64,000 bases of DNA from Hortaea werneckii (lineage: Eukaryota; Ascomycota; Dothideomycetes; Mycosphaerellales; Teratosphaeriaceae). Both the position numbers and the translations under genes were made by a program. The notes under the pieces were generated by a model. The model saw nothing but the letters and a program-made list of their open reading frames with translations. It did no database searches and was not told the DNA's origin. This document shows, in pieces, positions 1-12,253 of this stretch (positions are counted from its first letter, which is position 1; each line of letters begins with the position of its first letter). The stretch spans positions 992,001 to 1,056,000 of the forward strand of contig JBAOKB010000144.1 in the NCBI GenBank assembly GCA_037044905.1, read 5' to 3'.

Positions 1-780
1 GACAATCTCCATGTTCAACGGCATACCGTTGTACCATTGGCTACTTCGACGGTCAAAGACACCACCATTATATGACTGGCCCTCGCACATCTTTGGCCAA
101 GTACAGAGCTCAGTGCAACTGAAAAACCAAGCCTTGCTTTAAAACTTCATTCCCATTTGCAACCCCCGCAGACTACATCAGCTCCTACAGCCGCTCTAAT
201 TTCACGATAGACCCTCTTCCAAAGCGTTGAATAAACACATCCGATACTTCATGATTCCCCAGACAAACACTATGAGAAACATGTGATCAGGTCTCTTATT
301 TTGGCGATATTGTCCCCGCCGGGAACCATGGAAAAGTGATTTGGTGGTGACAGCCGGCAGATGAGGTGAGATTCGCGCCGAGCTCGGCCGATCCCACATT
401 CGGCGAGCACTTCCGACGACAGCCAAACTTCCACCTCCCACATCAGACTGTCATTAGACATAGAGATCCCGCATTACCTGTCCTTTCCACATCATCTTCC
501 GACTTGAAGCAGAGCGTTCAAAAAATTGCTTCTTATCGCGAGCATCAAACTGGTCGCGGCTAGAACTTGCTGCGAAGTCGGTCCGGATAAGATTAGCAGA
601 ACACAAGCGGCATTGACAGCAAGCCGAAGGTCCCAGTGACTCTTTCAGTTCTTGTCGTCCGTACTTGATAGACTCGCTGCTGCGCTTCCAAATGTGCGCA
701 GGAGTTCCGTATTCCAAGCTGGTATCTACAACCCGACCTACCCTTGACAGGAGCATTTTGTCAAAATCGTGTTTACAACC
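1..780. other. Intergenic, upstream of esterase
   Basis: No reading frame here has recognisable protein character; the short ORFs overlap on both strands and lack conserved motifs. It probably holds the promoter and 5' leader of the esterase that starts at 781, but I see no clear regulatory element. Confidence 0.5.
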
Positions 781-1784
781 ATGGCCACTTTACTCCCGCC
801 AGAAGAGCTTGACAAGCTGTCGAAAGTCGACCCCGAGATAGGTGAAGCGCTCGAGCTCTTTCCGCCTTCAAGACTTAATGGTCTATCCCCAGACGAAAGG
901 GTCAAGCAAATGAGGCTAGGCTTTGATGCCATGCCTTTACCTGATCCAGTGCCATCTGTCCACCAGTCGGAAGGATCTTACATAACGAGAGATGGCACGA
1001 AACTCCGCATGCTTGTATACAAGCCTGCGCTAGCCAATGAGGACCTTCCTCTCTTTGTCTGGTATCATGGTGGCGGATTTTGCCTTGGCAGACCAGAGAT
1101 GAACATGGAACTCTGCCAGGAGATCGTCCAACAACAGTATTGCGTGGTCATTGCACCTCAGTATCGATTGGCGCCAGAGCACAAGTTCCCTACTCCGGTG
1201 CAAGACTCCTGGGATAGCCTCGAACACATCGCGAATCACGCAACAGATTTTGGGGCTGACCTTCAAGAGGCTTTGTGGTAGGAGGTGAGAGTGCCGGGTC
1301 TGCTATTGCAAGCGTTCTATCTCTGCAGGCGAGGGATCAATCGCTCAGGCCGCCTTTAACTGGCGCGTTCCTCTGCGTAGGATCCTACTTTAACCCTTCT
1401 TCTCTCCCGGAGAAGTATGCCCCACACTATCGTTCCCGCACAGACGAAGCTTGCTTAGCATCGCCGATGTTATCAAAGGAGTCAAAAGCCGCCTTTGATG
1501 CTTGTCACCAGCCGGACATGACATCACCTTTGTCTAGAGCAGCCCTTAACCAGAACGGACACCGAGGTTTACCGAGAACCTACTTGCAGGCATGTGGAAT
1601 GGACATCAATCGAGACGACTCGTTCTGCTATAGACATCTTCTGGAGGAGAATGGTGTCGAGACAAAAATGGATGTGTACCCCGGTGGACCTCACTCTTTC
1701 TGGTTCATGTTCGGTGAGTCTGAACTTGGGCTGAAATGGAAGAGGGAAACACAGGCCGGCTTGAAGTGGCTTTTGAAGCGGTGA
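781..1784 (+). CDS. Alpha/beta hydrolase-3 family esterase, frameshifted
   Basis: A carboxylester hydrolase of the hormone-sensitive-lipase/arylacetamide-deacetylase type, probably cytosolic, substrate unknown. The oxyanion-hole motif HGGGF lies near residue 98 (WYHGGGFCLG), the nucleophile elbow is GGESAGS, an acidic residue sits in GMDINRDD and the catalytic His in GGPHSFWF. The start is the first ATG (781), giving MATLLPPEEL. About 334 residues fits the family. The frame changes near 1264: the text reads GAD in one frame and continues PSRGFVVGGESAG in another. This is exactly the usual family sequence, so one C appears to be missing from a CC run. There is no room for an intron. Either this is a sequence error or the gene is a very young pseudogene. 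Confidence 0.85.
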
Positions 1785-2286
1785 GTGAGTAAGAAGTTAT
1801 ACCTAATTACCAAAATGCCACAGGAAGGGCGTGAGGCACAGTAGGAAACAGCAACTACCTGGGTATTCTCTTTCCCGATACAATCCAAACGACTCGTGCC
1901 ACCTGCCGTTCAACCACGTCCATTAGTGATATTGTGTACTGAGATGTCTTGTGCCGGAAGTCCCGTCGCTACTTGAGCTAATGTCTTGCATCGTGCTGTT
2001 AGAGCCCTATATCTCGCACTTGAGAACGCGAGTCGCTGTATCTGTGGGTTCCTGCGACCCTGGCGCTCTCGCCTCTACCGTGGCAGCAGCATCCGAAATG
2101 GAATCAAAAAGAAGACTCCAGCTAAGCTGGATAGCGTCGAATATTGATGCTCGAACCCAAGAGCTACAAAGTCGGTTGTGCCGAGCGAATTTCCGTTGGC
2201 TCTTCGAAGCAAGTGAGCAGCTTCTTTTCCCAATCGCCCGGCTCCGCAAATTATTGCTCCGATGCGCTCGCCCCACCTCCCTGAAG
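1785..2286. other. Intergenic between esterase and convergent small gene
   Basis: Convergent 3' region. A 153-residue plus-strand ORF (1951-2412) and a 139-residue minus-strand ORF (2007-2426) cover much of it, but neither shows a domain or a signal. I treat both as chance ORFs. Probably untranslated 3' sequence. Confidence 0.4.
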
Positions 2287-2497
2287 CTATCCAGGCGCCT
2301 CGGATGGAGCGGTAGCACGCGAGGTAGATGGTATTGGCTGGTTGGTCTCCGAGGACCCGAGCAGCAACCCATCGTCCTCTGCATCACCGGGCTGTGTGAC
2401 TTCTCGCTGTGATGCTCCGAATCCACTCCCCTGACGCTGCCCAGACGCCTCGGATGGAGAAGCTGCTCGTGAGGTGGGTGGTGTCGATTCGCTCCCA
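2281..2497. repeat. Imperfect direct repeat, units about 60 bp
   Basis: The segments at about 2287-2340 and 2440-2495 are similar: both contain CCAGnCGCCTCGGATGGAG followed by a related GAGGTnGnTGG stretch. They encode the two TSRAxxPSEAxG copies in the tail of the minus-strand gene. Confidence 0.55.
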
Positions 2498-2849
2498 GAC
2501 CGGAACCCTTTTTCCTTCGATTTCTTCCTCAATTCCATCGAGATCCTTCTCCATTTGCAGCATCCTGGGCGTGACTTCATCATGCCTCTCCCTGAAGAGC
2601 TGCAGAGAGGTGCGGGCGTCCCTCAAGATAGCGCATGGCTTCGCTATACTCTTCAGTGATTGCTGCAAGAAGCATGTTGCATTGAGCGCGGATCCATATC
2701 GGCAGGCGAGGCTCGGTTAGGAGACTCAGCAACCCATGTTCGGCTGCGTCGACATCCGTCTCCAGCAGCTCGTGCGCGTTCCTGTACCGTGTCACGAGGA
2801 AGCGTTCAAGATTGGTGACGGGGTGGGTATTGAGATCTCGCGGAGGCAT
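2287..2849 (-). CDS. Unknown fungal protein, two apparent frameshifts
   Basis: I do not recognise this protein. The N-terminal part, starting MPPRDLNTHPVTNLERFL, reads like a folded helical domain (LLSLLTEPRLPIWIRAQ). It continues through DARTSLQLFRERHDEVTP and MEKDLDGIEEEIEGK and ends in a Ser/Pro-rich tail (SESTPPTSRAASPSEASG). These three segments lie in three frames. The first change is near 2625 (an extra G in GAGGGAC); the second is near 2505 (an A run that is one base too long). The joined product would be about 187 residues. The tail repeats the unit TSRAxxPSEAxG, reflecting a small internal duplication. That it is a real gene is inferred from the continuity of sense across frames. 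Confidence 0.5.
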
Positions 2850-3559
2850 GGCGGATGGAAGCAGCTGTGGCGCGGCGAAAGTGTTGTGTTTGTTAAGGAT
2901 GGAGGAAGGAGCGGAGGATAAGAAGGAACCTTTGCAGGATGCTAAAGTGATTTTGTGTGTGGAATACGCTAAGGAGTTGACTGCGCAGGCATAAGAAGAT
3001 AAGGAATCGCCTCCGAATCACATGAAAGACGTTTGAAACTAATGCAAGTTACGAGTTCACTTCATGTGATCATGATTTCAGCCCATGCAAACCGCATGAC
3101 CACCCACGAGCACGCTAGTAAGTGAAGATTTGCATGGGCAGGTTCCTTGCTCAATGCGTCTGTTGTGATTTTACGGGGAGCCCCCAAAGTGATAGCGAAA
3201 CACAGACCTTGATGAGAGCCACTGCAGGTATTGCAAGTGATTTGGCGATATCAAAGATTTTCGCAGAGAAAAATTCTATCTCGCAAAGAATGCTGCCCAG
3301 CCCTCCGACATTGGCGACTCGAAGAGGTCTCCTGTCAGAGCTCCACATACCAAGCCAACGGAGAGGAAATCCGACTTCTTCGCAGATTTGCGTCTTAATG
3401 GGAAGCTTCAGAAGTCCACAATCGACTTGATCAACAGTGAAGCCATACGCAACCTCATCGTCCCACCGCTATTCTAGAGATGGAAACGAACTCCATCCAG
3501 CGAGTTGAGAGGTGCATCGAATGAATAGAATCAACTTTTCCCTACAAAAGTATCAACCA
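2850..3559. other. Intergenic, no gene seen
   Basis: It lies between the start of the minus-strand unknown gene (2849) and the 3' end of the CobW gene (3560). The ORFs here (for example 3122-3430 plus) have no domain character. It probably carries the promoter of the small gene and the 3' UTR of the GTPase. Confidence 0.45.
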
Positions 3560-5663
3560 CTAATGGGCATGATGATGTCCAGCATGGTCATGGTCCATAT
3601 CCCCTTCCTCGCCCGGCTGAGCCCACTCAAAGAAGCCGTCCTCAAAAATCTGACAAAGCGCATCCTCCTTCTCCCTCCTCTCTTCGAGATCCGTAGTATT
3701 AGGCCCACTACCTCCCTTCATAACCTCCTCCCACTCCGCGTACTCTTCATCGTCCAGCAGACACGCATCAAGCACCTTCTCCAGCCCTGCAATGTCAAGC
3801 TTCTCGCCGATGAAAACAAGCTCCTGTCTCCTATCGCCGTAGAGTCCGCCGGCTTTCATGTCGTGTTGCACGAGCGCGTCGATATCTGCATTACCAGTCT
3901 CCCACTCGTCGCGATCGGTGACGGCGAACCAGGGTCTTCCTCCGTTGATCGTGAGCATTCCACCGGCTTGGGACCATTCCCCGGCTTGATTAGGACGGGT
4001 CGCTAGGTAGATCTCGCCTTTTGATCGGAAGAGGCGGGCGAAGAGGGGACTGGCACGTTTGTTGGCCAGGATGGTGGCAGTATCTGGCAGTGCTGGAGCA
4101 TCGTTCATCTCGTCGTCGTCTTCTTCATCTGTTCCGCCAGCCTCATCTTGATCGTCCATAGATACATCGTCGTCTTCGGCGTCTTCGTCTTGGCCATCTT
4201 CCTCGTCCTCGTCTGCGGGCTGCTGAAGAATGAACTTGTCGTGAAACAACTCAAAAAGTCGACGAGGATGGAACGGACGACGTCTGACGTAGACGAAGTT
4301 TCGAACATTGTACCTGTTCATGTTAGCATAGTATGGTTGCGACTTTTTAATCATAAGCTCACTCTTCTGTTTCTGGCTTTGGAGTCACTGTCTTCTTGCC
4401 GTTGACTTGGCGGAGAGTCATCTCATGGAGATCCTGCAGCCAGCCATATCCTGTCTAGGAACCGATCAGTATTGAAACTATTGTAGCCAAAAAACCGCTG
4501 CCTCTCGACCACAGTGTCGCAGGTGATCCTGAATACTCCTCTCGAGACAACCAGCCCTCGACTGGTGAGCTGAGACAAAGTCTACCACCGAATGCTATGC
4601 TTCGCGAGACACGGGCTACGGTCATGCCCATAATCCCGCTCTGGAGATCGAGTGGCGCTGACAAACAGAAAGTGATCGCGAATAGACGCATGACTTACCT
4701 GAGCAGCCTCCAAGTTGAACATGCCAGTGTTAACAATCTCCTTGACATCCAACTTGCCATAACTCGTCTCAATGATTTTAGCACGATGATTGAGCTTCTT
4801 CATTAGGCTCAGAATCCGCTGCTTCGTCTTTGCGTCGACCATATCGGTCTTATTCAGCACAATGACATCTGCGAATTCGATCTGGTCGACCATCAGATCA
4901 GAGACTGTCCTCTCATCCTCCGGCACGACATCATCCCGCCGTGCGAGAGCAAGTCGGAAGTCTCAAAGTCGTGGAACATGGTAAAAGCGTCGATGACGGT
5001 GCAGGTTGTGTCTAGTCGGGCAAATTTTTCCAGGCCTCCCTGCGGCTTTGAGACGCTGCAAGGTGGCCAAGGTGGCCTCATCGAGGCCTTCAGGCCCTTC
5101 GCCCATCTCGGAGATCTGTTCGGCAAGCCGGGAGTCGAAAAGTCTCTGCGACTTGTTCCGGCTCGCTGATACCGGAGCTCTCAATGATGATGTAGTCGAA
5201 CTCGGCCACTTCGGCTAGACGTATGAGCTCTTCGAGCAGATCGCCTCGGAGGGTGCAGCAGATGCAACCATTCTGAAGTGCTACGACTTTTTCCTCTGTC
5301 TTTGTCAGACGGTGGGTGTTGCGGATAAGGGATGCATCGACGTTTACGCTGAAGGCAGATGTGTCAATAGCGCTGAAAGCTTTTGTAAATCAAGCGTTGC
5401 TACTCACGCTCCAATGTCGTTGACAATGACGGCAATGCGTAAGCCATGTTCGCTACGCAGAATGTGTTGAGAAGGGTTGTCTTTCCGCTGCCCTGGTCAT
5501 TGTCAGTGTGCCTGAAGACCTGTCACTTGACGCATTCAAGAATACTAACCAAGAAGCCTGAGAGCAAAGTCACTGGTAAAGCCTGAGGAGGAGTCTTTGC
5601 CGATTCATTATTGACTACGGAGTCCTTGCGGATCGTATGCTGAGCTCGAGTTTTGACTGCCAT
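3560..5663 (-). CDS. CobW/COG0523 GTPase metallochaperone, multi-exon, frameshifted
   Basis: A G3E-family GTPase of the CobW type, thought to deliver metal (often zinc) to client proteins. It starts MAVKTRAQHTIRKD. Exons on the minus strand are about 5663-5550, 5492-5408, 5348-4699, 4454-4363 and 4313-3560. Visible motifs are the P-loop GFL-GSGKTTLL, AVIVNDIGA, the metal site GCICC (LQNGCICCTLRGDL), the ESSG motif and the guanine-specificity motif NKTD. The C-terminal domain includes YNVRNFVYVRRRPFHP. It holds a long Asp/Glu-rich insertion and ends HDHAGHHHAH, a likely metal-binding tail. Frame breaks occur near 5463, 5139, 5040 and 4943; at each, conserved sequence resumes in another frame. 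Confidence 0.85.
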
Positions 5664-6650
5664 GGTGTGAAATTTGCTGCAAGGGAGAAGACGGGAGGAG
5701 AGAAAAGTGTGAATTGCATTTTACACCATTGGCATATGGTCTATTTTGCGTGGTGCGGCCATGTCCATCATGGTGAACCAACCGTGATGTCTCTCAGCAT
5801 AGATGTATCTTATCTGATCTTTGCCATCACTTGAAAATGAAAGCAGCTAGGGAACCTGAGCGACATCAAGGGCGCAAATCCAGGTGTATCCTTGATGATC
5901 TACCTCGGTATGACGAGGTCGAAGAAGACCGAGTGTACGCAGCCATGGAGACCGAGTGCATAGTGGCGCGAATGCAATGTTATTAGGCTTCCGGGTTGTT
6001 CTGGTCAATCAAGTATACCCGCTCAGCAGGGCGCTTTCCGCCACTGACCCTTTTTCGATTCATCATGCCGGTGACGAAAACGCTTTGGCATCTGTCGAAA
6101 TTGCCACAGGTGTCGCTGGATACATGGATGTACGGTATGGATGTGTCTGGTAGTGTGGACGGAAATACGACCAAGTGATGTCGGCATGTCGGGATGTCGG
6201 GATGTTGGAGGTTGGTGCCAAGCTATCGGAGGTAACGACGGACTCCCCAGTCGCTGTTCACCGGGCCAACAGCCGTTGTCAAGCCGAACCGATAATCAGG
6301 TTTCCTGTGGGGAAGGATTCAACAGCATCGCGTCCAGTCGGTCTCAGATGGGTAGCCGTCTGTCGTCAATCCTATCTATTTCCACTACATACACCATTGG
6401 ACGACATCGACCGTTTCACCTGGTTAGGCTGTCCTCGCCGGTTGTTGATTGTCCACCATCAATCTAGCCCATCAACCTTGACTGGTACATGACGAGGATG
6501 ATGCTGGCAATTGCTTGAACATGATTCGCGCAACCCACCGAGACGGAGACTGTTTAGGCGCATAATCATCACGACCAGACCGCTCCGCACTTTTTGTTGT
6601 ACGCGCCTTCCGCGACTCCCATCGCGTAGGAGGAAACGACGACCGCCACG
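5664..6650. other. Divergent promoter region
   Basis: About 1 kb between the divergent starts of the CobW-like GTPase (minus) and the IQGAP gene (plus). No ORF has protein-like composition. It should contain both promoters; I identify no specific site. Confidence 0.5.
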
Positions 6651-9600
6651 ATGCCTTCCTATCCATCATTCGCGTCGCCGACATCTCCACCCCAGGACCG
6701 GCTCCGCGCATACTCTCCGACTAAGTCATCACCGCTGCGGCACACCCTTTCCACTCGCTCCAACGAGAGCGACACAGAAATTCGTCTGTACCTTCAAGAC
6801 AACCGACCCTCAGTTCGAATGCGAGTTCATCATATAGCCAAGGGAGTTACAGCGGCGCAGGCGGCGGCCATGACCCGAACGACCCGTTCATCACTTCACG
6901 AACAGCGTGAAGCGAGATCGTAGCGAGAGCCCAGTCAAGAAGAACGCCGCCTTTGCCAAGTGGGAGCAGCGCGAGCAGGCCGAGCAGGAGCAGAAAACGC
7001 CCGGGCGCCGACAAGATGAACGTCAGCCCAAAGAAGGTCCGCGATGATGACTGGCGGGCTGGCATCGGCCGGTCTGAGAGCAGGAGTGCACTACGACCCC
7101 TCGAGCTCAACACCAGAACCGATAGCGCGACTAGTACCAGCCAGCGTAGACCGCTCGAGAGCCTCAGCCCAACCAAGGAACAGAATGCTGCCCCCGAGCG
7201 AATACACAGAGCTCACAGCAGTCTCGACATGGGCACACCTCCAAAGCCTCATACTTCGGCTCACGCGCGTGGTCTCAGTCTAGATACGACTCTCAGTCCT
7301 TCCACGAACCAAACCGAGCCGCCTCCTACATGGGCGACAAGTCCACCGTCGGGCTCGCCAACAAAGAACAGCCTTGCGACACTTTCCCGTAGCGACTCAA
7401 TGCGTGGTAGCTTACGGCCGCGAGAGCGAGGCCATGTGCGTTTCTCGTCTACCGACGCGCCACATCTGGATGGTGAAGACCTTGTAAAGCTGCAGAAGTC
7501 CTCGACACCGCAATTACGGCATCTTAGTAAGTTTGCATCAGAGCAGGGTAACGAGGATCTGGGTGTGCATTCGCCCGAGGAGCAGGTGACGGGTATGGCA
7601 GGGCGGAGAAGACTGCAACGATCAGGGTCTGTGAGCCAAATCCCCAAGGCCAAAGCTCATTTGCCAGCCAGTACGCTAGTACGAAGTGGATGGACACACA
7701 GCGAAAACATTTGCAAGCCTATGAATACCTCTGTCATATTGGTGAAGCAAGAGCATGGCTGGAAGATGTCCTGGACCCTGCCAGAGCTCCCGCCGATTGT
7801 CCAACTGGAGGAAGCCTGCGAGACGGTGTCACCCTGGCTGAAGTCGTCGGTCGCCTCGCCCCATCGCTGCCAGAGATCAGCAGGCAGGTCTGGGATCACT
7901 GCGCATCTTCCGACACCCAAGATTACAGTACCGGCATTCCGACAACATCGCACTCTTCTTTCGTTTCTTGGCCGAGATGGAGCTACCAGAACTATTTCGC
8001 TTCGAGCTGGTCGATTTGTACGAGAAGAAGAATATCCCCAAGGTCATCTACTGTTTGCACGCCCTTTCCTGGCTCCTCTACCGCAAAGGTATTGTTTCCT
8101 TCCGGATTGGCAACCTTGTCGGCCAACTACAATTCGAGGAACACGAGTTGGAGGAGACTCAGAAGGGTATCGACCGATCTGGTGTTGCAATGCCTAATTT
8201 CGGTGGTATGAGAGAAGCGATGCAAATCGAGCCGGAGCCTGAGCCGGAACCATCTCCAGAAGAGCTCCTCATGGAACAGGAAGAGATGATTATGGACCTG
8301 CAAAGTCAAATTAGGGGTGCTGTCATGAGACTACGTCTAGGAGGCATGATGCAGGACATGTGGGACGTTGAAGACGCAGTCGTTGCGTTCCAAAGTCTAG
8401 CGCGCGGTAACTTTGCGCGTGAAGTCTTCGATTTCAAATATGTAATGGACCTCAGCACCAGACGATTTCAAGCGACCGCGAAAGCTATGTTGGTCCGGAC
8501 ACGACTGCAAAGGAAGCAGCGCTCCTGGAGGGACAACAAGCAAGCCGTGGTCAAGGTACAGAGTCTTTGGCGAGGAAGGCAAGAAAGGGCACAGACGCAG
8601 ATGGTGAGGAGGGACTTGCGTGCACATCGGCATGGATTGAAGGACCTCCAGTCAGCCATTCGCGGAGCACTCGGGCGGTGGAAGGCAGGTGATCTTTGGA
8701 ACGAGGTCCAAGACTCCGATGCAGATGTCGCAGCCTTCCAGGCTCAGGTAAGAGGTGCGCTTGAAAGACTTCGGGTCGGCGGTTTGATGAATAGTCTCTG
8801 GGATGTTGAGGACAGTATCACGGAGCTACAGACCTTCCTCCGAGGCGCGACATCGAGGAAAGCCGCCAGGAGTCAACGCGTGGCTGCCAAGGAGGCTGCG
8901 CTTGATGTGGTCAAGCTGCAAGCTGCTGCAAGAGGTCTCATTGAGCGAAAGATGCAGACCAGGGAGCACGGTGAAAGGCAAATGCAACATGGCAATGTAG
9001 CTGAGGTTCAAGCTGCCGCTCGAGGCTTGTTGGAGAGGTTGAAACAAGCTCGAGTGAAGGGTGCGCTTGAAGGACGCCGAGAAGGCATCGAAAAACTCCA
9101 ATCAGCCCTTCGCGCTCACGTGGCTCGCAAGGCGAATCGCACGCAAAAGGCCGACCTCCTCTCGACAAACGATGCCGTCACTGCATTGCAGGCCTTTGCA
9201 AGAGCTCATCAGCAACGCCATCAAATCACTCAGCTACGCGAGTCATTGAGCCAGACCACACCGGAAGCGATAGAACTTCAGAGTCTTGCTAGGGCTATGT
9301 TGGAGAGAAGACACATTGGCATCCAACTTGGCGCTCTGGAAGATGCGGAGGATCAAGTCACCGAGCTCCAGTCTCTTGCCCGCGCCTACCTCAACCGGCA
9401 GCGTGTGTTCGATACCCTAGTTGCGATGGAAAAGGAGGAGGACAGTGTCTCTCAACTACAGGCCTTCTCACGCGCGATGCTCCTCCGGTCAAATGTTGGC
9501 GGCTTGCTTGCGGACCTAGAAGAGCACGAAGATGCCGTCGTTGATCTTCAGGCTATTGCGCGTGCTTTCATGGTCCGGAACAAATTCCAGGAGAAGAAGA

Positions 9601-12253
9601 AATACTTCAACGAGAACATGCAGAAGGTTGTCAAGCTTCAGTCGTTCGTGCGTGCCAAGCAGCAAGGTGAGAGCTACAAGGCCCTTACATCTGGAAAGAA
9701 CCCGCCGCTGCCCGTCGTCAGAAAACACCTGCACCTCCTGACAGACACCAATCTGGAATTCGAGTCCGAGCTGGAGGCCGAACGCATGAGACGCCAGGTT
9801 GTTGAGAGTGTCAGGCGGAACGAGTTGGTTGAGAGCTACGTGGAAGGTCTCGATGTCAAGATCGCTCTGTTGGTCAAGAACAAAATCACACTTGACGAAG
9901 TGGTCAAGCACCAGAAGCATTTTGGTGGCTCGGCGTCTCAGCTTCTTCGCCAAGGTACCCTAAACGGCGGTCACAACCAATCCGGAGTTGACTTGAAGGC
10001 CCTGAACAAGAGCAGTAGGAAGAAGCTTGCAAGCTACGAGGAGTTCTTCTTCCTGCTCCAGGCCCAACCATCATACTTGGCACGCCTATTCCAAGAAGTT
10101 AGCAGAAGGGGCATGCCGGAGAAGGAAGCCAAGAATCTAGAAAGGCTTATGATGACCCTGTTCGGATATGCGCAGAAGCAGCGCGAGGAGTTCTATTTGC
10201 TGAAGTTGCTCGGCACTAGCCAGCAGATGCTCGTCAGCAACACGCAGAACCTGGACGAACTCTTCCGACAGCAAAGTGGAGCCTTCCACCAGCGCGTGAT
10301 GCTCAGCTACCTACGTGGGCCTTCTTGCAGAGCGTACCTGAAGACCTTGTTCGGAAACATGGTCAGGGAAGGAATTTGTGGCCAGCAGCACCTTGACTTG
10401 GAAAGCGACCCACTGCAGATCTACAGAGGCATAATCAACAACGAGGAGCTTTCCACTGGCCAAGCAAGCATGCGACCAAGAGATCTGCCTAGAGAGGCTG
10501 CCATCCGTGAGTACGACGTCCGACCTACATACGTTCAACACCTGCAGGACTTGAGAGATCTATGTGACAGCTTCTTCCTTAACCTGGAGGAGAGTGTGCA
10601 CAGGATGCCTTACGGTGTGCGATATGTTCTGACGTGCTACCACCGTGACTGTGCGAGCAGTATCCTCACGAAGATCCTGGATACCTTGCCTCCCTGGCCG
10701 GGTCCTGGATGTGGAGGTCATATCTTCTGCCTGCCCTCCGTGAACCTGAGATCTGGGGCGTTGTCGATCGCGGCCTGAGCCCAATGCACAAGCGGAACCT
10801 GGGTCAGGTCATGACCGTTCTCGGCCAGGTCGTTGGTGCCGGCCGTCTTTTCGGTGCCGAAAACCTATACTTGCAGCCCCTGAACAACTGGATATCAGAG
10901 TCGCTCGAGCGCTGGCATGAGTGCCTGGCGCATATGTTCGACATGCCGGAGCCTGAGGAGCACTTTGATGCTGAGCAGTGGTCGGATCTGTATGCCAAGG
11001 CGAAGCCAACGCTGTACATCAAGCTTGCCGACATCTTTGCACTGCACAGCCTGGTCGCTGAGAATCTCAACCAAGTCGCGGAGAGGAAGGATGACCCGAT
11101 CAGAGAGCTCCTCACGGACTTGGGCACAGCGAAGAGCAACGAGTCCGATCTTTCCGGCGCCACCAGTGGAGGTGGCGAGCTGACGCTGACGCTGAAGTCA
11201 CGCTTCACTGTTCAGGAAGACCCGAACGCTGAGGCCAGATCTCTCTTCATGGCAACTAAGCGGCTCGTCCTATACATCATCAAAGTTCAGACTGGTAGCA
11301 ATCTGATGGAGATCTTACTTCGGCCAATCTCGCATGAAGATGCTGACAAATGGGTGCAAGTCATGCGTGAAGAAGTTGCTGAAAAGGAACGCCAGAAGCA
11401 CGGTGGTAGACCGAAGCATATGCGCGCCAGGTCTGGCTCTCCTGCGTTCGATCCTCAGAGCAAGCTTCAGAGGCTCAAGGGCGCAGAGCGTCTACTCTGA
11501 AGCGCCTTCTGCCTATTCCGAAGACAGAAGGGACCTACTGATCTGGAGGGCATGACCTATGCCGAACTCAAGCAGAATGCCATCGAGAACATCTTGTCGC
11601 TTGAGCAACCCAACGTCCCGGCCCAGTACCGCGCGAGCAGACACAACAATTACCAAGACATTCTCAACGCTCTCGCATCGGACATCCGACAAAAGCATCG
11701 CCGACGTATGGAGCGCCAACACGAGCTGGAGATGACTCGTGCCACCCTTGGACAGCTCGATGCCAAGGCGCAGTTCCTCGAAGATCAACTCAAGAGTTAC
11801 AACGACTACATCGAGCAGTGTCTGCATACGTTAGCCAGCAAGAAGGGCTCAAAACACAAATTCATCATGCCCTTCACCAAGCAGTGGTCCCATGAGCGTG
11901 AGCTCGAACGTGCGGGACGACAACCGAAATTCGGGTCATACAAGTACTCAGCCCGACAGCTGGGAGACAAGGGCGTGCTGCTGTCCTGGGCAGGTTATTC
12001 GCAGGAGAACTGGGGACAGCTGAACGTCGTCATCAGCTCCGATGAGGTCGGTGTCTTCCACCTGGAAGCCTCATCCGGGAGCATGATGCTGCCGGGCGCC
12101 TCAGCAAATCTCCTGCTGGACGACTTGCTCCAGGCGCAATATGACAACAAGCAGAGCATCGCCGTGTTCGAGGAGAGCAACGGTGGCGGGGCCAAGCTCG
12201 CAGTCAATCTCTTATTGCATTTAGTTTTCAAGAAGTTCTACAGGGATGAGTAA
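6651..12253 (+). CDS. IQGAP-type cytokinesis scaffold (Rng2/SepG-like), frameshifted
   Basis: A large IQGAP that would organise the actomyosin ring at septation. In order: a disordered Ser-rich N-terminus (MPSYPSFASPTSPPQDRL); a calponin-homology domain (WMDTQRKHLQAYEYLCHIG through IPKVIYCLHALSWLLYRKG, about 7690-8095); about 16 IQ-like repeats of the form LQSxARGxxxR (8290-9680); a RasGAP-related domain (about 10020-11130, with WRSYLLPALREPEIWGVVDR); and a RasGAP C-terminal domain (11552-12253). One frame is open for 936 codons (7968-10778). Elsewhere the frame jumps near 6809, 6905, 6996, 7663, 7890, 10683, 11480 and 11533, each time resuming conserved sequence. Most jumps fit one-base losses or gains, several in short homopolymers. 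I saw no intron. The gene is probably intact in the organism. Confidence 0.9.
8281..9680 (+). repeat. Array of about 16 IQ-like calmodulin-binding repeats (coding)
   Basis: Within the IQGAP gene, units of about 25-38 codons each carry a core such as LQSLARAMLERR, LQAAARGLIERK or LQAFSRAMLLRS. Most cores keep Q-x(3)-RA/RG-x(3)-R and are separated by an acidic helix. The usual Ile-Gln of an IQ motif is mostly Leu-Gln or Val-Gln. Calmodulin or myosin light-chain binding is known for the family; the number of functional sites here is inferred. Confidence 0.75.

Noticed and set aside
1240..1290. Intron explaining the esterase frame change
   Set aside because: The protein is continuous (GAD then PSRGF) with a one-base offset, leaving no room for an intron.
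1951..2412. 153-codon plus-strand ORF
   Set aside because: No domain, overlaps an equally long minus-strand ORF, and lies in a convergent 3' region.
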